This document shows positions 13,632 through 52,538 of a DNA stretch of 64,000 nt, piece after piece. Numbering within the stretch: the stretch's first letter is position 1; the number at the start of each line of letters is the position of its first letter. Source of the DNA: Siphlonurus alternatus. Lineage: Eukaryota > Arthropoda > Insecta > Ephemeroptera > Siphlonuridae. Both the position numbers and the translations under genes were made by a program. The stretch covers positions 35,667,537-35,731,536 of the forward strand of contig OX463781.1 of NCBI GenBank assembly GCA_949825025.1, read 5' to 3'. The notes beneath the pieces are model-generated. The model was given only the letters and a program-made list of their open reading frames with translations, was not told the DNA's origin and did not search any database.

Positions 13632-13862
13632 TTTTGCTTATACATTAATTGCGTAGGTCCATCAGTCCACCACCGACGGCCGCGGCGGGCAACTGTTGAA
13701 ACTCTCGATCTGACGTCACATGCAAGCGCCTAATAGGAATATATAAATACAAGTTTTTTTTATCAAAATCGTAATTAAATATGCCGTATTGCAAATTTAA
13801 AATAATTATGTTCGTACACGTATAATATATTATATATATATAATTTATATAATATATATATA

Positions 13863-14511
13863 TGTTGGCACCCAAAGCCGAATTCGGCCCAAGGCCGAAA
13901 AAATACGCAGAACTAGATTGGAGCATCGCGGAGTGCTCCAAACCCGAAATGAAGTCAAATTTCGGCTTTGGGTCAAACCACGATGCCCCAAACCACGCGT
14001 AGTTCTGATCAAATCAAAATGCTCTAAAGCCGATGGAGACTTTTACTTCGGCTTTGGAGCATTTTCATTTGACCAGAACTAGTTTGGAGCATCGTGGTTT
14101 GACCGGTTGACCCAAAGCCGAAATGAGATTTTATTTCGGGTTTGGAGCAAAATTTGACCACATCTAGTTCTGCGCATCTTACAAGTTAGTTAATATCAGG
14201 GTGTATAGCAATTTTCCCAAATGAAGTTCCATGATTTTTCCAGTTTTTTTTTAGTAGTTTCTAAAGACTTCCAGATAAAATTTCTAAACGTTCATATAGA
14301 TGCAGTTACACGCATTTTAATGGAATTTAAATAATTATGTTTTTCCTCTTGGGATGGGTTAGACCGTAGCAGATTTTGAACGCAGACATTGAACATCTGA
14401 ACAGTATAAAAATAAGAACACAATAAAATTAAGACTTGGGGCAGAGAGGAAAGGAAGGGGGGGAGGGGGGGGGGGAAGACATCCTGTACTTTACATAGTA
14501 TTTTGCGGGAC

Positions 14512-14600
<89 letters not shown>

Positions 14601-15498
14601 TATATATGTTATAAATTAAGGATTAATATTATAAATACACCATTGTAGCCATTGCCAATATTATTTGCTGATGGTAAACCGATGGTATATATCTTTACAC
14701 TCAAAGATAAAGGACAAATTTACTATTAACCTAATCAAATAAAAAACATTAATAGCATAAAGTATTTAAGTTTGTACTAATTTTTTATTGTTTTTAGATT
14801 TTTTAGACTTAAGTCACAATATTTGGACGTTGTTCGAAAACATAAATAATTGTATTAATCTCTACATGTACGGTTTACAAAAATAATGAAATCTCGTTCA
14901 ATAAACCAAAACAACTTTAATAAATTTTAAAACCTTTTAATATCGGTACATCCTTTGATCAACAAAAACTGATAGAGCGAGAAAGGAGCAGTCGACATGT
15001 AGAGTCACAGGATATGAAATATAATACAATTATTTCAGTCTGCAAATTAAACCCTTCCGCCCAATGACTCAATGATGTTCTTCCAACTTTTGTAACTCAA
15101 AAACTTGATACTAATGTCCTTTCTCTATATATTTAAGAATTTGAAGTACATTTAAATAAATAATGTGCTGCACTTATAATCCGTCTTTTGAGTAAATTTT
15201 TAGTATTATTTTGACGCGCAGTACTCAAACTGATATAAGAATATAATAAGTAACGGGAATTCTAGCTGCAAAATGTGCATGAGAACTAGATGTGGTCAAA
15301 TGAAAATGCTCCAAAGCCGAAATAAAGGTCTCCATCGGCTTTAGAGCATTTCTATTTTACCAGAACTAGTTTGGAGCATCGTATATAGTTTGACCCAAAG
15401 CCGAAATTTGAATTCATTTTGGGATTAGAGCATATGCTCTAATCTAGTTTTGCGCATTTTTCTCGGCCTTTGGCCGAATTCGGCTCTGGGTGTCAACA
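13863..15498. mobile_element. 1.64-kb fold-back element with long inverted repeats and TA duplication
   Basis: Left TGTTGGCACCCAAAGCCGAA and the reversed right end TGTTGACACCCAGAGCCGAA begin an inverted repeat that continues for 60 bp or more. TA flanks both ends. Each arm contains further inverted copies of words such as CCAAAGCCGAAAT and AACTAGTTTGGAGCATCG, so the arms can fold on themselves. The centre (about 14190-15280) is AT-rich and non-coding, with a G-rich tract at 14455-14476 and a TA array. The TA duplication fits a Tc1/mariner-type transposase acting in trans. Confidence 0.75.
14514..14592. repeat. (TA)n microsatellite
   Basis: Pure TA run ending in ACACACACATATATATG; inside the fold-back element. 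Confidence 0.95.
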
Positions 15499-15912
15499 TA
15501 AATATAAATACAATATATATATTTATATAAGGAAAGGGGTGCACCTATAATTTTTGTTTCTGATAGTTATAAATAGTGTCCCATACAATTTTAATATATA
15601 TATAGAGAAAACATTTCTCCTTATAGTTATAATTGTTATAGTACTCCAGCTAGCTGCTAAAGCCTTTTTGCTGTGACATTTAATAAATTTTTTAAGCTAT
15701 AATATGTTTACGTATTTTGCCCATTGGCCTTTGGACGTATATAATATATACTGTACGTACGTGTCTTACTCGATCATGATGCATATTACTATGTAAATAA
15801 ATATAATATATAATGCTTTATTAAATTATATACCTGTTATTGATAAATGGATAAAAAAATTATTTGGAATTGAACGAATAAAATGAATTTGAATTAATTA
15901 GAGAGTTTAATA

Positions 15913-16230
15913 GAGTATTGACCTCAAATTTTTTTTATTGCAGAAATGGATAGAGGGTACAAAGTTATGCTACCCTGAATTTTTTTAGATTTTTTAGAGC
16001 CCGAGAACTATTTTTAAAAAATTATTGAAAGTTCTTTTTGTGACGTCACGAGACGCCGCTCCTTAAGAAAAAGATGGGACTTATTGCCGCCTCTTGATGT
16101 CACAAAAAGAACTTTCAATAATTTTTTAAAAATAGTTCCCGGTCTCTAAAAAATCTGAAAAAAATCAGGGTAGCAGAACTTTGCACGTTCTATCCATTTC
16201 TGCAATAAAAAAAATTTGAAGTCAATACTC
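15913..16230. mobile_element. 318-bp palindromic MITE, copy 1
   Basis: Arms of about 130 bp are near-perfect inverted repeats: left GAGTATTGACCTCAAATTTT, right ending GTCAATACTC. They contain TTGCAGAAATGGATAGAG and GTGACGTCAC-type words and flank a short unique centre (CGCCGCTCCTTAAGAAAAAG). TA flanks each end. A second copy is at 41713-42026, with the unique centre in opposite orientation. Non-coding. Confidence 0.85.
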
Positions 16231-18990
16231 TAGTATATGGTATTAACATAATAAATAATAAAAATCAATGCAATTTTTTAAGGCATATATAAATCCAAAC
16301 GACGATGCAGCGATGAATTCAGTGCTTGATCGAAAGTAGATCAAACAGAGCAGCCGCCAAAGGAGAAGATTTCAGGGACAAGAAATTACTCAGATTAGAG
16401 GATTAGACATATTATTGTAATAAAATATATAATATTTTATTTTCAGCTAAAAGGGTTGGAATTCAAATTAAGTTACAATTTAAAAAGAATATCCTACATA
16501 TTTTGGGAACCACTTACTCCTTTATGTATTATGCAATATATACTGGGGAATGTATACGTAATAGGAAAAGGATTATAGGGTTAGAACCCCTTCCCCACCA
16601 ATCTTACCTCTACACGTCCCTGCCTATATATATGCTTGTTTGCACCCTTATCTGAATTATTTTTTCTTGGTTTTCGTCGTTGAATGAGACCATACATTTT
16701 TTTTAACAAGTTTTTGCAGTAAACTGGAGCTAATTTTGAAAAGCACCGCGGATCCACACTTAATGAAGAACAAAGATATAATAAAAACAAAAGGTTGAAA
16801 GTTTTTTTTTTAACCTTTTTTTGCTTCGTTCTATGAGAAACATAATTAGTGATTCTCATCGCCTTGACCTTGCGAGCTTGCCCCTCTGTTGCACAAGATT
16901 CCAGCTAAGATCATTTGTTAAAGGAAACAATAATATTATATTAATGCCACCGCTCTCCATCATATATTTATAGATTATATACGATAGGATAGAGGAAATC
17001 ACATTTGTTTTTATTGTCTTTTGAGTTTTAAAATATAAATAAATTTAACGTGATTGTGTAAAAATTAAATTCTATTTATTAATTATAAATAATTTAAATT
17101 TATTACGATTATATAGGAGAAATAAATGTGTATGTTTGAAGCAAAAATGTACGTAATAAAAAAATTCACCCATGCAATTACATCTAGATAGAGTTCAAGT
17201 CCGAAATCAGGCTTAAGTTATACAGACTTCGCTTCGACGTGTCTAAAATTTTGTGCGTATTTCGTTACCTTATGTAAATAAATAATACGATAAAAAAATT
17301 GACCAAATTTAAAACCCTTTCCATTAGTTTTGATACCCTCGGTTTGCCAAGTTAGAGAGCAGATGGATGGCATAATAATAATTTACACTTTGGGGGGAGG
17401 TTTATATGAAGGACACCAGCATGACTACAATATATGTAACCACACCCACGTCAACTTGTGTGTAATATTAAATATCTTCCCTGGATCCACAATGCAAAAA
17501 TGCGAGTTTTTGGACATTAATTGTGAATTGTTTTAAATTTTTATATTCTACACAATTAATATATTTTGCTTAATTTTATAAGTCAATTAATTAAAATTAA
17601 GTTAGTCAAATTCGTATTTACAAAGCATATTTATATAAATTTAAATAAATATACAGTATAATATATATATGTACAGTGTAGATGTATAAATATAAGTAAT
17701 TCCTCATTAATATTCCAAAATTTCAGACACAAAAGTTGATTATTATGAAGAATGTGAATATTTTGCGGCTTCTTGCACGGTGCCCCGGGCGCACGTGGCA
17801 GATGTAGAGCGGCGTGTCTCAGGTCGCGTGAGGAGGAGCATAGGCAGATGCTCTTCTCAGGTGCCCCTTGCATTGTCTGTCGTGTGGTGCAGCTGCGGGG
17901 GCTGTGGAGGCAGCTGGATGGCGCTCTCGACGCGTGTCTACATTGTAAAAAAAAAAAAAAAAAAACGTCGCAGAGGTCTACGTACATTGTTACAAAAAAA
18001 TTACTCACCTGCTGAAAAATTGAAGAAACCTCGCCCTGAATTATATATAAGATTTAAAAAAAAAAAATACACAGATCTAAGGCAGGACTGCCTTGATAGA
18101 TCTAAAGATTTACAAGATATAATTTATTATACGTCCGAAAAACAGCGTGAGGTGCTTCACCAACGTTATTTTTTAAATGGACCATTTTATACGATTCTGT
18201 CAGGTTCATATATTTCCATGCAATGAAGTGTATTTTTTTTTATTTACATCATGTTAATTTTGATAATAAAAACACATTAAATTTATTTTGCATACAATAA
18301 AATTAATCTAATTTTAAACGGCAAATTTGTTACTTATAATTGCCATATAATTTAACTATAAAATATACATTTTTAATTATGTCCTCACTATATCACCAAT
18401 TTGTTAGTTTTAAATATATTGGGAGCGATTCAGCAATCGATGTTCATCTTAGTAAACAGTTAAAACATAAAGCGCTTCTTACAACGCTTGCTGAATTGCT
18501 CCCAATTTGTATAATGATATATTTATTTTAATAATACAATTTCTTTTAAATATAAAGTGAAAATTTAATACAATTGAAATTAATAAAATGTTTATGAATC
18601 CATATCATTTTATTATTTATATGTACAAATTGTAAATAATTTATCGATAAAAATTTATTATTAAAAAGAAAAATTAATGGAAATCCATCGCAGGTCAGCA
18701 TTTTTTAACTAAATATTTGATTATACATAATTAAATTTTAAATTACTAACTAAAACAGTAAAAAAAAATATATAATGCAAAAAAAAAAAAAATGTAATAA
18801 TTTCTACATTTAATAATACTAATAAGATATCCTAATAAAGTTGAAATGCTGAATTAATACAAGTATATCACGTATCACGTACAGCATATTATGTTATATT
18901 ATAAAAATATTTTACAATAAATTGGTTCATCTGAAAGTCGTAAACCCACCTGGTCCTGGTGTTATAAATGACAGGTGAGGTATCATCTCA
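16231..18990. other. Intergenic region with a GC-rich island, no confirmed gene
   Basis: AT-rich except 17765-17945, which is strikingly GC-rich. On the minus strand this island follows a T-run and an AG (acceptor-like at about 17940) and is open in one frame for more than 70 codons (HASRAPSSCLHSPRSC onward), then runs into AT-rich sequence without a clear donor. On the plus strand a 148-codon frame spans it. I recognise no domain, so I leave it unannotated as a gene. Confidence 0.35.
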
Positions 18991-19015
18991 GCATGGAGAA
19001 GTGGAGGGGAAACGA

Positions 19016-19025
19016 GTCACGTGAC
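19016..19025. promoter_or_regulatory. Palindromic E-box GTCACGTGAC
   Basis: A full 10-bp GTCACGTGAC lies 440 bp upstream of the receptor start codon, in a segment (18950-19090) more GC-rich than its surroundings. This palindrome is the known USF/TFE/MITF-type bHLH-zip site. Its position fits a proximal promoter, but function is inferred from the motif alone. Confidence 0.35.
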
Positions 19026-19464
19026 TAAATAACAGCGGGGGAGGGGAAGAGCCACAACCAGGTAATATTATGGTCCTTCTTCCTCCCGTAGCCACTATTA
19101 AAAACGTAATGTAGTGCATAACATGCTCTCAACAATGGTGTATTACAACTACAGATCGACGTAGTGTTATTATTAGATATTTTTTTATCATCATGTGTTT
19201 AATATATAATAATAATTGTGTCAAAGTTTGATATAGATATGTCAGATAACTGTTGCTGGTTATCCATTAACAATCACCACGGTTACGGATAAGAATTAAA
19301 CTCACAGACTGGATAAACTTTATATATGATCAGAAAAAGTGGGAAAAATCATCGTTCTTTATCACTTCGTCACTGCATAGACTTTTTTTTTTTTTATAAA
19401 GGACATCTGTGTAACAACAAAAGTATTATTTTATAAAAAAACAAACTATATTGTGTGTGGAACA

Positions 19465-47156
<27,692 letters not shown>

Positions 47157-50100
47157 ACACAAAACTGAGGCCGTGTGAGGGGAAAAAAAATGTCATCTGA
47201 CGGAGTATTTATAATTAATGTTTAATTTTTGTAATTAATATAATGCAACATAATAAATTAGGAACGCAACAGACTTTGACGTTCGTGTAAAGAAAAAAAA
47301 AAGTCAAAAAGTAATTTGTTACCAACAAAAAAAATTCAACAGTGGATTTCAAAATAAATTAAATTTTCAGTAAGAATTTAATCAGGTTTCTATATAATAA
47401 CGAAAAATGTTCAATTGATTATAAGAATTGAATATAACATCTCCCATTACACGAACGTCGAAGGTCTCTGGGGGGGGGGGTCATAATTATAAAAGTATAG
47501 ATTGAACTTTCTATAAAAAGTTTAGACTGAGGAACGCATTTGATTTGTTAAGAATGTATTTTAGATTATCTTCTTTCATGTATATAGCAGAAAAGAATAA
47601 TGCGATGGATGACGAACGATGATTATAGTGAATTTTGAAGAAAAGTTGATTCGAAAGTATAATATGCCAAAAATAATAATAATAAAAAAAAAAAAAAAAA
47701 AAATGATGGAGGGAAAAAAATCTAGTGTTTTGCCAATATTTTTTAATAAACGATCTCAATAAAAATATTATAAAGAAAAAAGTCAATATTTTTTTTTTAA
47801 CTTTTCATTCAATAACTGGGAACTCTTGCTCAAGCGACGAGTTTTTTTCTGTATGGAGTAAATTATTTGTTATATCAAAAAGGTATCGAAATTTTTTTTT
47901 TTTTAAATTTTTGTGTTCGTTTTCATTTTTCCCAGTTATAATTGTTGTATTTTGTGTGACCTCTAAGTGTTCATCGTCAAAAGTGTCCAAAGCGAAAATT
48001 ATTTATTATGACTACAATGCGAACTACGAGAATTAGACTGAGTAATCAAAAATAAAAATTAAAAGTTTAAAAATTAATAAAGCTAATTTTTTTTACTCAG
48101 GTACAAAATGCATGATTTTTCGTAATTTATAACTAAGGAAATATTTGTAAGAAAAAATTATGTAATTATTTTACTGACATGTAATTTATTATGCGTATAT
48201 TAATTGCTATATAATATATTTATATATGTGGTTTTCATTTATAAATGAATAATATAATTTTAATTACTCATATTGCATATTATGAATGCAATAATGTGCA
48301 TGAAATATAGTAGTTAATACGAGTATATATTCAACAAAGGTTAATTATATTACAACTTGTTATTAAATGAAGGGTGGTTCTAAATTGGGATCGAAAGGTT
48401 CGAAGAATGGAGGAAGGGGGGGGGGGGGGGGGGCGCATTGTTATTCAACACCCGAATTAAAAACAAAGTTCTTCTTATATTAATAAATAGAAATAATATT
48501 AAAGAAATTCAATTTTAAGTTTTCGTTTATGTAATTATTTAATAATCATTTAAAATTTTTATATGTGTATAATATATATTGTGTCAAGTTTGTATTTCAA
48601 TAAAAATGTTGTAATTTATCATGTACATTTTCCTAGTTTCATTATAGTTCTGCCTTTTTTTTGGACCTTTTATTATAGGAAGATATTTTGAAATCGATTT
48701 ATACTAAATCTGAATTCCTCGATCATTATTTATTCTCCGCACGTATTATATTTTTTGTATTTAAAAAAAATAATTTATTATAATTTAATTTCCACCAAAA
48801 GGTTATTTAAAATGATTACTATTATACTTTAATTAATAAAGACGTACGTTTATATTTGTCTTATTTGTGGTGCTACTGAAACCCTGAAACGTACTATAAT
48901 ATAAATATATATATGGGATATATTAGTAATTAAGCTTTTATCTCCATTAATGTATAAAGAAGAATTAAAAATTAACTTTACCACTAAAAGTTCTTTGCCA
49001 CAAAAAAGGGAAAGGAGTGAAAGGACTTTAAATTATTTCTCCTGCGTCAACAAAATATTAAAATTCTGAGGAAATTATAGGCGCTTATATAGCAAAAATA
49101 TTCATTGTCCTTAAAGAAAAACATAATATACATATTTTTTATTAATTATTATTATTTGGGATGATTTTCCGTGTTGTGTTTTTAGTTTAAAAATAAGAAA
49201 AAGTATAACGTATATAAATTATACAAAAATAATTATGATTTTAAATAAATAGCAATAAAATCACAAAACAGCTAAGATATTATATTTTATCTTTTATTTA
49301 ATTGTTCCAATTTAATTGAACTGTCATATCCTCCCATATTAAAATCAATTTAACAATTTAGTTTATTTTGAGAGGAAAATCGTATGATGTAATATTATTA
49401 AATACCTAAATATTCTCTCTTATTCCTCTCCAAAAATCAAATAGCTTAATAATTTTCATATTATAAAGAAAAGCAGTTCCATGGAGCAAAATAAAATAAG
49501 CTCATGATAAATATTATAGTTATTAAGGGTAAGATAACACGAACAATCGATTGTTGTAGTCCCATATTTGATTAACATGTAAACCTTTTAGCAACCTCAT
49601 AATAATTCTGAATTATTTTTGAGAGACAGTTCTTGTGGCACCAAAAAAAATATGGAAAATTTTTTAAAACAATCGGACGATCCAATTTTTTTAAATTAAT
49701 TTCTTAGTTTAGGTCTCCATGGGAAAAAGCCCTATACTGAAAAATTTAAAAAATTCATTTAAAAAAAATTGCATCGTCCGATTGTTTTGAAATTTTTGCC
49801 ACATTATTTTGGTGCAAATAACTGACTCTCAAAAAAAAAAAAAAAAAATCAGAATTATTATGAGGTTGCTAAAGTTTACATGTTAATCAAATGGGACTAC
49901 AACAATCGGTTGTTCATGTTATCTTACCCTTAAGGAGCAACATCGGCGTGTGGTTGATTAAGTATAAATAATAAATACTCTGTTCTGTTCTCATTTTTAA
50001 AGTAATATAATAAAAGTTTTAAATCCATTTTAATTTTGCAATATATAATTATGTCTATATCATGGAGGAAGAATTTATCCATGGTCTATATATATTATAT

Positions 50101-52460
50101 TTAATGAGTTATTTGTGATATATTATAAAGCCTAGCTCCTAAAATTTATTTTACAGCTTTAAAATTGACTCCTCCTCAAGCAAATTATTATCCATCCTCT
50201 AGCAGTCTAATTTCTTATTTTGTAAAAATTTATACCTGTGGATGGCTTATTTTAATTGATGAGTAAGGCAAAATTTATAAATTTAATTATTGATTAATTC
50301 AATAATTAATCATTCGAAAGGTACGCTTAAGAGTTTTGTCTTGATGAGGAGTGAATTTCAAGCACTCCGCTGATAAGTGTTTAAATTCTTTAGCTACTGG
50401 ATGAATTCTGTACGTAACTTTTGTGATCTCTATCAATATAGGTTACAATAATATAACTTAAAAAGATATTAATCAGCATTTACAATTGTTTTTATTTCAT
50501 TCATTTATGTTTTCACTACTTAATTTTATACAACTATACAACTGTGTATGTAGTCTATGTCATTTTTGGTTATAGCCAATTAATAATATCCATATTACAA
50601 CAGTATTCAACATATACTTATGATTTTGGAGCAAAAACAAAAAAACACCAAATAATAAGTCATTGTATCATATCATATTTTTGGAATGTTTAAATAAAAA
50701 AAAAATCACTAATAACATAAATACATAGCTGTCTTTACAAGCAAAAAAGAAAGAGACAAAAAAATTACAACTTTCCATGCGTAAATATATATAAAAAAAA
50801 TAAAAAAAAAAGTTGAGATAATTCAGAACAAAAAAACAATTCTGATAACTTGAAATAAGCATGCAAACCTAAAAAATATTTAACTCTCATTCACAGTAAC
50901 AAATAACCTTAAACATAAGGGAAGAAAACTGATATTCATACATACATGAGTACATTGCACAGCCTTAAATGTAATTTAACACAATCAGGCCTTAACAAAC
51001 AATTTTTATAATAAACAATTAAATGATGAATGGAATAATAATTGATTATTTATCATAATTATATAAAAAATGATATTTTTTTTGCCACTAAATATTTATA
51101 TATTTATATAATCATAAGAGCACACCTATTATTAATTATGTACAGCCGATTTGACAAAAATATAATATACAGTTGAATGAAAGTTCAGATAAAAATGAAC
51201 TTTTTATAGCCATTAAACTGTATAGTGTGCAAGTATAAAGATTTGATGGATTAAAAAAAAAAAAAAAAAAAAAAAAAAACGGGTACAATAGTTAGTAAAT
51301 AATTGTTCCCAATACGCAATAGTTAAGAAAACCAACAAAACAGACTATTTTTTCCCCCATAACATTGTAGCACAAATATTTAATATTAAGCCCGGTCATA
51401 CTAAAAATTAAATTTGAGAATCATTAAACAAGATAGCTTATGTATTGCACTTTCTTTCCATTACAACCATAGCAAATATAAACCATAGAAAAATGCATGA
51501 TAGGATTTAGTATGAAAATCCATATGATAATTTATTTTCTCCTGGATTTTAATTTGCATTCGAATACTTAATTTTATGGCTGAAAAAAATTATCCCGTTT
51601 TATGGTATCAAAACGTTAACAAGTAATTCATGCAAAGATTGAAAATACATCAAACCTAATTAAATATTAATTATAATGTGAACTGTATATTATATTATAT
51701 ATGTTATGTTTGTGCTACTTTATTAACTAGATATATTTACATATCATTGTTGTTGTAAAATTTGAAGTAGACTCAATCTTTTACTCTAACATAATTGTTT
51801 TCTAAATTACAAATAAAATTTAAAGTATTATAATTATCTTTATGATATCAAAACTCTATGCTTGCAAACTAGTAACTAGGACAATAATAATTGAATAAAC
51901 AAAAACCGGCATTTCAAACAAAAAAACACAGACAGACGCTTCACAATATGGGATTTCTGTCCCCATTTCTTCCTCTCATAGTAAGCTAAGCATTCCTTTG
52001 TATGGTGACAGTACAACACAACAGATGGCAGTACAGGTTTTCCCTATCTCTTTTAACACATCACCTCCACCGATACTCCTCTCAGTGATCAAAGTCTAGT
52101 TAGACGTAAACATGGCTTATCTGATCACAGACAAAAATCCCATACGGTGGAGCGTTTGTTTGTCTGTTAAAAAACTATTGCTGGGGAAAGTTTTCATCAC
52201 AGTGGTTCTACCTCTTTTTTTTTCCTTCTAAATATTTAACTAATGTAAATTTTTTTCTTCAAACAAAATGACAAAACAATACGAAAATTAATTAAATTAA
52301 TTTTGAGTTGGTATTTACGACAGCTGTAACAATAGATGACGAGATGAATCATATATAATAATATAATATATATAACATTACTTATTATTATTGTACATTC
52401 TAAGCATAGTAATGATAGCAAGCACAGAGTTGGCTGCACGGAGGTGTTGATGACGACAAT
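47157..52460. other. Intergenic region between convergent genes
   Basis: AT-rich with homopolymer runs. The left few hundred bases are probably the 3' UTR of the TNF receptor. The more complex segment at about 51890-52460 is probably the 3' UTR of AP-2 alpha on the minus strand. A long palindromic element lies at 49527-49929. No protein gene was recognised. Confidence 0.5.
49527..49929. mobile_element. 403-bp palindromic element flanked by TTAA
   Basis: Inverted arms of about 190 bp: left GGGTAAGATAACACGAACAA, reversed right GGGTAAGATAACATGAACAA. They continue through TTGTTGTAGTCCCAT, TTGATTAACATGTAAAC and CAACCTCATAATAATTCTGA. TTAA lies directly outside both ends (49523-49526, 49930-49933). 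TTAA duplication is the mark of piggyBac (also Kolobok) transposition. Non-coding, so moved in trans. Confidence 0.8.
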
Positions 52461-52538
52461 TTAGAACTGCTCAACGAGAAGGTCACACACTGTTTGCGAC
52501 ACAGTTTCCTTGCTCGAACGAACGGTCAGTCGGTACAT
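52461..52538 (-). CDS. AP-2alpha: AP-2 alpha last coding exon and stop
   Basis: Acceptor TGTTTCAG; encodes [20 protein letters not shown] then LVEQF and TAA. The LxxQF end is the usual alpha-adaptin C-terminus. Confidence 0.95.
   Translation of the reverse strand: MYRLTVRSSKETVSQTVCDLLVEQF

Noticed and set aside
17780..18226. 148-codon plus-strand frame across a GC-rich island
   Set aside because: Begins without a clear start, runs through an A-run and AT-rich DNA, and shows no domain or splice context.
49527..49929. Long hairpin as a microRNA precursor
   Set aside because: Arms of about 190 bp with terminal TTAA duplications fit a MITE far better than a miRNA gene.
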